Source: Flavobacteriales bacterium
Lineage (GTDB): Bacteria > Bacteroidota > Bacteroidia > Flavobacteriales_F > PHOS-HE28
Direction of reading: 5' to 3'
Assembly (NCBI GenBank): GCA_020854015.1
Contig: JADZGG010000053.1
Span: 1-33,747 of the forward strand
Length of the DNA stretch: 33,747 nucleotides
The position numbers and the translations under genes are program-made. Below the pieces are notes generated by a model that saw nothing but the letters and a program-made list of their open reading frames with translations, ran no database searches and had not been told where the DNA came from. This document shows, piece by piece, positions 16,205 to 22,596 of the stretch. The number at the start of each line of letters is the position of its first letter. The first letter of the stretch is position 1.

Positions 16205-16271
16205 AAACGCTTGTGAACGCCTACAAATGACTATTGGCCGAATGACCCTCAGCGACCAGTCCTCCTTTGCA
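16205..16271 (+). promoter_or_regulatory. Shared ssb upstream element, copy 2
   Basis: AAACGCTTGT, GAACGCCTAC and AAATGACTAT run as 10-base repeats from 16205, and TTTGCA follows at 16266, 61 bases after the start. This matches the spacing in copy 1 (11474) exactly. The most conserved blocks are AAACGC, GAACGCCT/AAACGCCT, CAAATGAC, CGACCA and TCCTTTGCA. Confidence 0.6.
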
Positions 16272-16327
16272 TCGTCAATGGCAACAACGCCAAGAACTGC
16301 GAGAAAGAAACTTAAAACCAAGTCGTC

Positions 16328-16678
16328 ATGAACACGCTGAAGAACAAAGTGCAGTTGATCGGGAACCTGGGCTTCGACCCGGAAGTGAGGGAGATCGCCA
16401 AGGGGCGTAAAGTGGCACGGATCAGCGTGGCCACGAACGACCGGTTCACGAATGCAGAGGGTGAAAAGGTGACGAACACCCAATGGCATACGGTTGTGGC
16501 TTGGGGCCGTACGGCCGAAATGGTGGAGCGCTTGCTCCGCAAAGGGAATTCCGTGGCGCTGGAGGGGCGCTTGGTGCACCGCAGCTACGAGGGTCGCGAT
16601 GGCAGCAAACGGTATGTGACGGAGATCGTGCTGAGCGACTTCCAATTGCTGACACCGAAAGCGCAGGCCGCGGCCTGA
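16328..16678 (+). CDS. ssb: Single-stranded DNA-binding protein, short form (copy 2)
   Basis: This 116-residue OB-fold protein has the same plan as copy 1: NKVQLIGNLGFDPEV, ARISVATNDRF, QWHTVVAWGRTAEMV and LEGRLVHRSYEGRDGSKRYVTE. It ends LTPKAQAAA, again without an acidic partner-binding tip. Coding sequences of the two copies have diverged clearly while their upstream elements kept the same spacing, so they are an old pair under shared control rather than a fresh duplication. The ATG at 16328 gives the standard MNTLKNKVQ start. The gene diverges from the ECF sigma operon and converges on a small membrane protein, with a hairpin between. Confidence 0.93.
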   Translation: MNTLKNKVQLIGNLGFDPEVREIAKGRKVARISVATNDRFTNAEGEKVTNTQWHTVVAWGRTAEMVERLLRKGNSVALEGRLVHRSYEGRDGSKRYVTEIVLSDFQLLTPKAQAAA

Positions 16679-16700
16679 GCGCTGCCCTGTCGTAGGGGGG

Positions 16701-16728
16701 GCGGGCCGGTGGGAGACCATCGGCCCGC
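16701..16728. terminator. Hairpin between convergent ssb copy 2 and small membrane protein
   Basis: GCGGGCCGGTGG pairs with CCATCGGCCCGC (12 pairs including one G-T) around a GAGA loop. No T-run follows, so it may act as a weak or factor-assisted terminator. Confidence 0.5.
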
Positions 16729-16742
16729 TGTGCGTTCGGGTC

Positions 16743-16955
16743 CTAGCGGCGCAGCCAGCCTGCGAAGAGCGTTTGCAACCTAGGCAGCAGGACAAAGACC
16801 ATCAAGGGTACCAGTACGGCGGTCAATACCAGTGTACCTATGGGGATGGGCAGCCGCGCGAGGTGTTCGCCGAACAAGAGCATGAACAGGGTGATGGAAG
16901 GGTAGATGGCCAACCAGATCAGAACGGCCGACTTCCAACGAGGAGGGTGTTTCAT
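16743..16955 (-). CDS. Small two-helix membrane protein resembling the ABM C-terminal membrane domain
   Basis: This 70-residue protein begins MKHPPRWKSAVLIWLAIYPS. It has two hydrophobic segments (SAVLIWLAIYPSITLFMLLF and IGTLVLTAVLVPLMVFVLLP) and ends PRLQTLFAGWLRR. From memory this pattern is the membrane tail found after the catalytic domain in some antibiotic-biosynthesis-monooxygenase (ABM) proteins. Here it stands alone, with no monooxygenase domain or relative beside it. I chose the ATG at 16955, because the open frame further upstream runs over the tRNA-Asn promoter. A minus-strand CACCTTTG lies seven bases before the ATG, so the mRNA could be nearly leaderless. Function unknown. Confidence 0.7.
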   Translation of the reverse strand: MKHPPRWKSAVLIWLAIYPSITLFMLLFGEHLARLPIPIGTLVLTAVLVPLMVFVLLPRLQTLFAGWLRR

Positions 16956-16978
16956 AGGGGCACAAAGGTGAACAGACG

Positions 16979-17010
16979 TTTGGCGGATCCTTCCGAACCT
17001 CCTACTTTTG
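16979..17010 (+). promoter_or_regulatory. Promoter of tRNA-Asn
   Basis: TTTG (16979-16982), a 20-base spacer and TACTTTTG (17003-17010) match the Bacteroidota promoter consensus at every defined base. The mature tRNA starts 21 bases downstream of the box. Confidence 0.85.
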
Positions 17011-17030
17011 CCGTCCCTTAACGGGGACCT

Positions 17031-17104
17031 TCCCTGGTAGCTCAGCTGGTTAGAGCACATGACTGTTAATCATGGGGTCGCTGGTTCAAGTCCAGCCCGG
17101 GGAG
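17031..17104 (+). tRNA. tRNA-Asn (anticodon GTT)
   Basis: A 74-base cloverleaf can be folded by hand. The acceptor TCCCTGG pairs with CCGGGGA (one G-T pair). The D-arm is GCTC/GAGC. The anticodon stem CATGA/TCATG holds the loop CTGTTAA with GTT. The T-arm GCTGG/CCAGC holds TTCAAGT. The discriminator base is G. The CCA end is not encoded. It is a single-gene unit with its own consensus promoter and terminator. Confidence 0.96.
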
Positions 17105-17108
17105 CGAA

Positions 17109-17138
17109 AGGCCTCAGCAACAAGCTGGGGCCTTTTTC
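17109..17138 (+). terminator. Rho-independent terminator of tRNA-Asn
   Basis: AGGCCTCAGC (17109-17118) pairs with GCTGGGGCCT (17124-17133), one G-T pair, around an AACAA loop. TTTTT follows. It starts five bases after the tRNA. Confidence 0.88.
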
Positions 17139-17161
17139 GTTCCGCATCGCGTCCGACCTCG

Positions 17162-17169
17162 CATCTTTG
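17162..17169 (+). promoter_or_regulatory. Possible -7 box of the PfkB gene
   Basis: CATCTTTG differs from TAnnTTTG by one base and lies 20 bases before the ATG at 17190. No clear -33 TTG is seen, though the tRNA terminator just upstream makes a new promoter here likely. Confidence 0.4.
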
Positions 17170-17189
17170 CCCACCATTCCACAACCCCA

Positions 17190-18116
17190 ATGCAGCTTGT
17201 AACTGTTGGCACCGTCGCGTTCGACAACATTGAAACCCCCTTCGGCAGGGCCGATAAGGTCGTGGGCGGCGCCGCCACCTACATCTCTCTGGCCGCCTCT
17301 TTCTTTCTGAACAAGTCCGGGTTGGTGAGCGTGGTGGGCGACGACTTCCCCACGGACATGATGGATCTGATGCAGGCCAAGGGCGTGGACCTGACCGGGC
17401 TGGAGGTGCTGAAGGGCAAGGAGAGCTTCTTCTGGGCCGGCCGCTACCACTACGACATGAACACGCGCGACACGCTGGAAACGCGCCTGAACGTGCTGCT
17501 GGATCTGGACCCCAAGCTGCCCGAGAACTACAAGGCTGCGCCCTATGTGATGCTCGGCAACCTGGACCCCAAGGTGCAGGCCAAGGTGCTCGACCAGATG
17601 AGCGACCCCGCGCTGGTGGTGATGGACACCATGAACTTCTGGATGGACAGTGCCATGGAAGACCTCAAGAAGGTCATCGGCCGTGTGGACATCCTGTGCG
17701 TGAACGATGCGGAGGCGCGCCAGCTCAGCGGACAGCACAGCTTGGTGAAGGCCGCCAACACCATCCTGGCCATGGGTCCCACTTATCTGGTGGTGAAGAA
17801 GGGCGAGCACGGTGCGTTGCTCTTTAGCAAAGACCGCGTGTTCTTCGCACCGGCCATGCCCTTGGAGGACATTATCGACCCAACGGGCGCGGGCGACACA
17901 TTCGCTGGTGGCTTCATCGGTTACTTGGCCCGCACGCAGGACCATAGTTTCGACAACCTGAAGCGCGCCATCATCGTGGGCTCGGCCCTGGCCAGTTTCT
18001 GCTGCGAGAAGTTCGGCGTGCAGCGCCTGCTGGAGATCAAGCGTGAGGACATCGACGAACGCGTTCAACAGTTTGTGGACCTCGTCGACTTCGATATCGA
18101 GTTGGTGGAGGAGTGA
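17190..18116 (+). CDS. PfkB-family sugar/nucleoside kinase
   Basis: This is a 308-residue cytoplasmic ribokinase-fold kinase. The N-terminal substrate region carries the diglycine GGAATYISLAASFF, and the C-terminal PfkB signature DPTGAGDTFAGGFIGYLA holds the catalytic Asp and anion-hole residues. VNDAEARQLSG and YLVVKKGEHGALLF are further family marks. Substrate cannot be fixed: adenosine, ribose and other sugar kinases share these motifs. The ATG at 17190 gives a complete fold. The gene converges on the biotin carrier gene with three bases between stops. Confidence 0.92.
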   Translation: MQLVTVGTVAFDNIETPFGRADKVVGGAATYISLAASFFLNKSGLVSVVGDDFPTDMMDLMQAKGVDLTGLEVLKGKESFFWAGRYHYDMNTRDTLETRLNVLLDLDPKLPENYKAAPYVMLGNLDPKVQAKVLDQMSDPALVVMDTMNFWMDSAMEDLKKVIGRVDILCVNDAEARQLSGQHSLVKAANTILAMGPTYLVVKKGEHGALLFSKDRVFFAPAMPLEDIIDPTGAGDTFAGGFIGYLARTQDHSFDNLKRAIIVGSALASFCCEKFGVQRLLEIKREDIDERVQQFVDLVDFDIELVEE

Positions 18117-18119
18117 GCT

Positions 18120-18629
18120 TCAGAAGCTTACCAGTAACTGCCCCTTTTCCACGGCGGTCTTCTCCGCTGCATGCAGCTTCGTCACGGTGGCGTCGCCGGG
18201 GCTCTTGATCACGTTCTCCATCTTCATGGCCTCCAGGATCAACACGGGGTCGTTCTTCTTCACCGTGTCGCCCTCTTTCACCAGCAGCTTCAGCACCAGG
18301 CCGGGCATGGGGGCCTTGATCTCCTTCACGGCTGCGCCTTTGATCTTGTCCAAGCCAAGCGTGTTCATCAGGCGGCTCTGCTCGTCTTGGATCTGCACCG
18401 TGTAAGTGTGCGCGCCGATGCGCAGGCGAACGGTATTGGTCTCGCGGTCCTCCTTTAGCACCAGCACCCGGAAGCTGCGCCTTTGGTGCATCAGGCTGTA
18501 CTGACCAGGCCCGGTCCTCACCAGATCGGGCTTCGCGCCGTCGGGCAGGGTCCAGGGGGCGGAGGGGGAGGTGCGCTCCAACGCCAGCGGTTCGGTGCCG
18601 GCGTTGATGGTGGTGTAGAGCTTGGCCAT
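18120..18629 (-). CDS. Biotin carboxyl carrier (biotinyl-domain) protein of an acyl-CoA carboxylase
   Basis: This 169-residue protein has a biotinyl domain over its last 75 residues (IKAPMPGLVLKLLVKEGDTV). It carries the biotinylation motif EAMKM, whose lysine is modified by biotin ligase. The first 90 residues resemble the N-terminal region seen in stand-alone biotin subunits of propionyl-CoA or acetyl-CoA carboxylases of Bacteroidota. Biotin carboxylase and carboxyltransferase genes are not in the window, so the acyl-CoA substrate is open. It is read alone on the minus strand, behind a small terminator-like hairpin that separates it from rnhA. Confidence 0.9.
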   Translation of the reverse strand: MAKLYTTINAGTEPLALERTSPSAPWTLPDGAKPDLVRTGPGQYSLMHQRRSFRVLVLKEDRETNTVRLRIGAHTYTVQIQDEQSRLMNTLGLDKIKGAAVKEIKAPMPGLVLKLLVKEGDTVKKNDPVLILEAMKMENVIKSPGDATVTKLHAAEKTAVEKGQLLVSF

Positions 18630-18636
18630 GGGGCGT

Positions 18637-18655
18637 GAAAATACCGCGAAGCGGT
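18637..18655 (-). terminator. Small hairpin ending the marC-rnhA operon
   Basis: On the minus strand ACCGC-TTC-GCGGT is followed by ATTTTC, 42 bases after the rnhA stop and just before the biotin carrier gene. The stem is short, so this is a moderate call. Confidence 0.45.
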
Positions 18656-18696
18656 CGGTTCTAGCGCAAGGATGCTACGAACGCGCCGAAGCCGGA

Positions 18697-19170
18697 TCAG
18701 TCGAAGAGGCCCTCATCCCCCAGCTGCTCATACACCTCGTCCACGGCCAGGTCCTTCTGTTCGCGCGCGGCCACGGCCAGACGGTCGCACAGCTCATTCT
18801 GGGGGTGCCCGCTGTGCCCACGGATCCACCGGAAGTGAACACGGTGCTGGCGGTAGCTCTTCAGGAAGCGCTGCCAGAGGTCGGGGTTCTTCTTCTTCTT
18901 GAATCCGGTCTTCTCCCACGTGAACAACCAGCCCTTCTCCACGCTGTCCACCACGTACTTGCTGTCGCTCACGATGGTGATGTCCTGCCCCGGGCTCTTG
19001 AGCGACTCCAAGGCCACGATCGCCGCGAGCAGCTCCATGCGGTTGTTGGTGGTGCGGCGGTATCCGCCCCACAGCTCCTTGCGATGCGGACCGGCCTCCA
19101 GCACCACGCCGTAGCCACCCGGACCCGGATTGCCGCTGGCGGCGCCGTCGGTGTAAGCGGTGATCTTCAT
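18697..19170 (-). CDS. rnhA: Ribonuclease HI
   Basis: The enzyme cuts the RNA strand of RNA-DNA hybrids, removing primers and R-loops. The 157-residue length is standard. Catalytic carboxylates appear in order: YTDGAASGNPGPGG (Asp), NNRMELLAAI (Glu), SDSKYVVDSV (Asp), and NELCDRLAVAA (Asp). The active-site His is in RGHSGH. The KKKKNPDLWQRF stretch is the basic handle region. The ATG at 19170 starts MKITAYTDG and overlaps the stop of the upstream membrane protein by four bases (ATGA). It is the third gene of a marC-orf-rnhA operon. Confidence 0.96.
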   Translation of the reverse strand: MKITAYTDGAASGNPGPGGYGVVLEAGPHRKELWGGYRRTTNNRMELLAAIVALESLKSPGQDITIVSDSKYVVDSVEKGWLFTWEKTGFKKKKNPDLWQRFLKSYRQHRVHFRWIRGHSGHPQNELCDRLAVAAREQKDLAVDEVYEQLGDEGLFD

Positions 19171-19523
19171 CTGGGCGCGGTCATCATCATGGTCAGGGCG
19201 CCGAAGATCGTCAGCAAGGTGAGGAACCACAGCAGGGTCATGCGTTTTCGCCACAGGGCATAGCTGATGGCTAGACCCAACGTGCCACCGATCGCGATCA
19301 GCCAGCGGCTTCGGGCTAGGTAGAATTCCTTGGTGACGAATTCGGGCCCAGCCTCCTCGCTACCGAAGGGGTAGCCTGCATCACCATCGGTCGAGGTGAG
19401 CATGTTGTATTCCTGGATCAAGAAGGTGATCATGACGACCAGTAAGAACAGGACGAGGGCCGGCAGCATGTTCTGCACCCAAACCGTGAACCCCCGCTTC
19501 GGTCCGTTTCCGCCTTTCTTCAC
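19167..19523 (-). CDS. Small three-helix membrane protein, unknown function
   Basis: This 118-residue protein has three predicted membrane helices: about residues 18-38 (MLPALVLFLLVVMITFLIQ), 74-91 (WLIAIGGTLGLAISYALW) and 94-114. A 35-residue acidic loop lies between the first two, and the N terminus is basic (MKKGGNGPKRG). It starts with GTG at 19523, which overlaps the marC stop by four bases, and it overlaps rnhA in the same way. I do not recognise a family. The tight coupling suggests co-expression with MarC but not a function. Confidence 0.75.
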   Translation of the reverse strand: MKKGGNGPKRGFTVWVQNMLPALVLFLLVVMITFLIQEYNMLTSTDGDAGYPFGSEEAGPEFVTKEFYLARSRWLIAIGGTLGLAISYALWRKRMTLLWFLTLLTIFGALTMMMTAPR

Positions 19524-20134
19524 CCGTGCGGGAAGAGGTACGTGATGTTCCCCGCGAACAGCTTCACACTGATCGCGAGTAGGATGATGCCGAAGGCCTT
19601 GCGTAATACAATGAGGCCCACGCGGCCCAGCAGGCGCTCGATGCGGTTGGTGAGCAGGAGCACCACCACCACCACCACCATGTTCAGCAGGATGGCCACC
19701 AAGATGTTGGCGCGATCGATCTCCGCGCGTAACGAGAGGATGGTGGTGATGGTGCCGGCACCTGCGATCACCGGAAAGGCCAGCGGCACGATGCTGTACA
19801 CCTTGTGGTCGTCCGCGCCCGTGGGCAGGCCGGGAGCTGAGGTGTCCTCCTTGAAGAGCTTCACGCCCAGGATCATCTCCAGCGCAATGAAGAAGAGCAC
19901 CAGCGAACCGGCGACCGCGAAGGAGTTCACATCGAGCCCCAGGAACTTCAGGATGGTCTCCCCCAGGAAGAGGAAGGTGACCATGATGGCGAGGCTCACC
20001 AGCGTGGCGCGGGCCGGGTAGATCTTGCCCGCCTTCTGTCGTACCTGCAGGATCAGAGGGATGCCTCCCACGATATCGATCACCGCAAAGAGCACGAGGA
20101 AGGCCTTTCCGATCTGGGCGATGTCGAGTTCCAT
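19520..20134 (-). CDS. MarC-family integral membrane protein
   Basis: This 204-residue protein has six hydrophobic helices and family motifs: VLFAVIDIVGGIPLIL near the start, ETILKFLGLDVNSFAVAGSLVLF, and PLAFPVIAGAGTITTILSL. MarC/YchE proteins resemble small multi-helix exporters, but their substrate is not established; the old link to antibiotic resistance was not confirmed. I chose the ATG at 20134 (MELDIAQIG). The coding strand contains a GTG run giving VVVVVV (19661-19680). It leads a three-gene operon with four-base overlaps and follows purN on the same strand. Confidence 0.9.
   Translation of the reverse strand: MELDIAQIGKAFLVLFAVIDIVGGIPLILQVRQKAGKIYPARATLVSLAIMVTFLFLGETILKFLGLDVNSFAVAGSLVLFFIALEMILGVKLFKEDTSAPGLPTGADDHKVYSIVPLAFPVIAGAGTITTILSLRAEIDRANILVAILLNMVVVVVVLLLTNRIERLLGRVGLIVLRKAFGIILLAISVKLFAGNITYLFPHG
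19661..19680. repeat. CAC microsatellite inside the MarC gene
   Basis: Nearly seven CAC units on the plus strand encode six consecutive valines in a membrane helix on the minus strand. Loss or gain of a unit would keep frame. Confidence 0.8.
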
Positions 20135-20155
20135 GGTGCGAAGATCTCCACTGAA

Positions 20156-20211
20156 AGCCACGAGCCGTAAGCCTTTAGCCGCGAGCTTTCAACGGGGTCA
20201 GGCTCGTGGCT
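20156..20211. repeat. Inverted repeat across the purN-marC junction
   Basis: AGCCACGAGCC (20156-20166) and GGCTCGTGGCT (20201-20211) are perfect complements separated by 34 bases. A second partial copy, AGCCGCGAGC, lies between them. The right arm overlaps the end of the purN coding region. It could form a transcript hairpin behind purN; no T-run follows. Confidence 0.6.
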
Positions 20212-20782
20212 CTTGGATCAGCGCTTCCGCCAACTTCTCCACCACCTTCGGATAATGCGCATGCTCTAACTCGTGGATCCGTGCGGCCAAGGTCTCGGGC
20301 GAGTCGTCGGGCAGAACGGGGCACTTGGGCTGGAAGATGTGCTCGCCTTCGTCGTATCGCTCGTTGACATAGTGGATGGTGATGCCGCTCTCCTTCTCCT
20401 TTGCCGCGACCACTGCTTCGTGCACATGGTGGCCGTACATGCCTTTCCCGCCGTATCGGGGCAGCAATGCTGGGTGGATGTTCACGATGCGCTGTGGAAA
20501 GGCCCTCACCAGTTCCACTGGGATCAGGCGCATGAATCCGGCCAATACCACAAGGTCGATGCGTTGACCCTGAAGTTCACATTGCACGGTTCCGTTCTTC
20601 AATTGCGTCCCAGTGAACAAGTAGCTCGGCACACCAAGGTCCCATGCCCGTTGCAGAACGCCAGCTTCCGGTTGGTCACAGGCCACCAGCACCACGCGGC
20701 CCTTCACATGCTGAGCGAAATGCTCGATCATGCGTTGGGCGTTGCTTCCGGAACCGGAGGCCAGAACAGCGATGCGGATCAT
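20198..20782 (-). CDS. purN: Phosphoribosylglycinamide formyltransferase
   Basis: The enzyme transfers a formyl group from 10-formyl-tetrahydrofolate to GAR in the third step of purine synthesis. The 194-residue protein shows IAVLASGSGSNAQRM (phosphate loop), LAGFMRLIP, NIHPALLPRYGGKGMYG, with the catalytic Asn and His, and ESGITIHYVNERYDEG, with the catalytic Asp region. The ATG at 20782 is the natural start. It diverges from acpP across a 311-base gap, the arrangement usual in Bacteroidota. Confidence 0.95.
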   Translation of the reverse strand: MIRIAVLASGSGSNAQRMIEHFAQHVKGRVVLVACDQPEAGVLQRAWDLGVPSYLFTGTQLKNGTVQCELQGQRIDLVVLAGFMRLIPVELVRAFPQRIVNIHPALLPRYGGKGMYGHHVHEAVVAAKEKESGITIHYVNERYDEGEHIFQPKCPVLPDDSPETLAARIHELEHAHYPKVVEKLAEALIQEPRA

Positions 20783-21093
20783 GCGTTGGTCGCCGAAGCG
20801 TAGGGCCTAAGCATGGTGCTAAGGTGCATAGTTCCTTGCGATGTTCGGCCACTCGGGCGTCCGGGCGACCGGAGGTTCTCGCGCTACCTGGCCAGGTCGC
20901 TCAGGGCCCGAGGGGTCCGGTGGCCCATATCCGCTTTCGTTGGTGCCCATGGACGGCACCACAGCCGTCTTTTTGTCTTCTGTATCGTACCGTAAGTCCT
21001 TGGTACAGTTGCTTTTGCACGACTGATGAACAGGTGGCGGCACGGCGTATGGAACATGTGCTTCCTGTGCAGCCTCAACTAAAACGCACGGAC
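20783..21093. other. purN-acpP divergent intergenic region
   Basis: This 311-base gap holds no gene that I can support. It contains a perfect 12-base palindrome, ACCTGGCCAGGT (20886-20897), a GC-rich potential hairpin (GGGCC at 20904, GGCCC at 20922), and imperfect TAnnTTTG-like boxes near 21004-21017. It probably carries the promoters of both genes and perhaps an operator. Confidence 0.5.
21004..21017 (+). promoter_or_regulatory. Possible acpP promoter boxes
   Basis: TACAGTTG (21004-21011) and TGCTTTTG (21010-21017) each differ from TAnnTTTG by one base. Neither has a well-placed -33 TTG, so which one is used, if either, is uncertain. They lie 77-90 bases before the TTG start of acpP. Confidence 0.3.
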
Positions 21094-21330
21094 TTGTCGG
21101 ACATCAAGTCAAGGGTCATCGCGATCATCGTGGACAAGCTCGGTGTTGACCAGGGCGAAGTCACGCCGGAAGCGAGCTTTACCAACGACCTTGGCGCTGA
21201 CAGCCTCGATACGGTCGAGCTCATCATGGAGTTCGAGAAGGAGTTCAACATCGCCATTCCCGACGATCAGGCCGAAAAGATCCAGACCGTGGGTCAGGCC
21301 GTTGATTACGTCGAGAAGAACGCGAAGTAA
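21094..21330 (+). CDS. acpP: Acyl carrier protein
   Basis: This small acidic protein carries growing fatty acyl chains on a phosphopantetheine arm. The modified serine lies in NDLGADSLDTVELIMEFE. I chose the TTG at 21094 because it gives exactly 78 residues beginning MSDIKSRVIAIIVDKLGV, the normal length and N terminus of bacterial ACP. The ATG at 21049 would add 15 residues (MEHVLPVQPQLKRTD) unlike any ACP I know. A TTG start for such an abundant protein is odd. fabF follows nine bases after the stop, forming the conserved acpP-fabF-rnc unit. Confidence 0.93.
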   Translation: MSDIKSRVIAIIVDKLGVDQGEVTPEASFTNDLGADSLDTVELIMEFEKEFNIAIPDDQAEKIQTVGQAVDYVEKNAK

Positions 21331-21339
21331 GCCGCCCGC

Positions 21340-22590
21340 ATGGAGCTCAGACGTGTGGTCGTCACCGGTCTGGGCGCGCTCACTCCTCTCGGAAATACCC
21401 TCACGGAATCCTGGGAGGGCCTGTTGAGCGGCCGTAGCGGAGCTGCGCCCATCACACGCTTCGACGCCTCGAAGTTCAAGACCCAGTTCGCCTGTGAGGT
21501 CAAGGGGTTCAACCCCGAGGATTTCATGGACCGCAAGGAGGCCCGTAAGACGGACCCTTATGCACAGTTCGCGCTGATCTGTGCGGATGAAGCCCTGCGT
21601 GACAGCGGATTGCTCACGGACGCCGTGGACCGCGAACGCATCGGTGTGATCTGGGGCAGTGGCATCGGTGGGCTGAAGACCTTCCAGGACGAATGCATCG
21701 CGTTCGGTCGGGGTGACGGTACGCCTCGCTTCAACCCCTTTTTCATTCCGAAGATGATCGCGGACAGCGCCGCTGGGCTCGTGAGCATGCGCCATGTGTT
21801 ACGTGGCCCCAGCTACGTTACAGCAAGCGCCTGTGCCTCCAGCAACAACGCCCTCATCGACGCGTTCAACTACATCCGCCTAGGCACTTGTGTGGCCATG
21901 GTGACCGGTGGCAGCGAAGCGGCGATCTGTGAAGCTGGAGTAGGGGGCTTCAATGCGCTCCACGCCATGAGCACCCGCAACGACGACCCCACGACCGCCT
22001 CACGACCTTACGATAAGGATCGCGATGGTTTCGTACTGGGCGAAGGCGGTGCTGCGATCATTCTGGAGGATCTGGAGCACGCCCTTGCGCGTGGCGCCAA
22101 GATCTACGCGGAGGTGATCGGTGGTGGCATGAGCAGCGATGCCTACCACATCACGGCACCCCACCCGGAAGGTCTCGGTGCTGAGCTCTGTATGAAGCAT
22201 GCCTTGGCTGATGCGCACATCAGCCCTTCGGAGGTCGACTACATCAACACGCACGGTACCAGCACCCCCATTGGCGATCCACAGGAGGTGAAGGCCATTC
22301 AACGTCTTTTCGGCGAACACGCGTACAAGCTCAACATCAGCGCCACCAAGAGCATGACCGGGCATCTGCTCGGCGGTGCTGGCGCAGTGGAGGGCATGGC
22401 CGCGATCATGTCCGTTTACACCGACACGGTGCCGCCGACAATCAATCATTTCACGGACGATCCCGAGATCGACCCCCGGTTGAACTTCACGTTCAACACC
22501 GCCCAAAAGCGCACGGTGAACGCCGCCATGAGCAACACCTTCGGGTTCGGCGGCCACAACACCGCGGTGATCTTCCGCAAGTACCGGTAA
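21340..22590 (+). CDS. fabF: Beta-ketoacyl-ACP synthase II
   Basis: The enzyme condenses malonyl-ACP with acyl-ACP in fatty-acid elongation. The 416-residue thiolase-fold protein has the catalytic triad in place: Cys in TASACASSNNALIDAF, His in NTHGTSTPIGDPQE and His in KSMTGHLLGGAGAVEG. It ends in the usual NTFGFGGHNTAVIFR. Start (MELRRVVVTGLGALTPLG) and length are standard. Acyl carrier protein, its substrate carrier, is encoded immediately upstream and rnc immediately downstream. Confidence 0.97.
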   Translation: MELRRVVVTGLGALTPLGNTLTESWEGLLSGRSGAAPITRFDASKFKTQFACEVKGFNPEDFMDRKEARKTDPYAQFALICADEALRDSGLLTDAVDRERIGVIWGSGIGGLKTFQDECIAFGRGDGTPRFNPFFIPKMIADSAAGLVSMRHVLRGPSYVTASACASSNNALIDAFNYIRLGTCVAMVTGGSEAAICEAGVGGFNALHAMSTRNDDPTTASRPYDKDRDGFVLGEGGAAIILEDLEHALARGAKIYAEVIGGGMSSDAYHITAPHPEGLGAELCMKHALADAHISPSEVDYINTHGTSTPIGDPQEVKAIQRLFGEHAYKLNISATKSMTGHLLGGAGAVEGMAAIMSVYTDTVPPTINHFTDDPEIDPRLNFTFNTAQKRTVNAAMSNTFGFGGHNTAVIFRKYR

Positions 22591-22596
22591 TCCACC

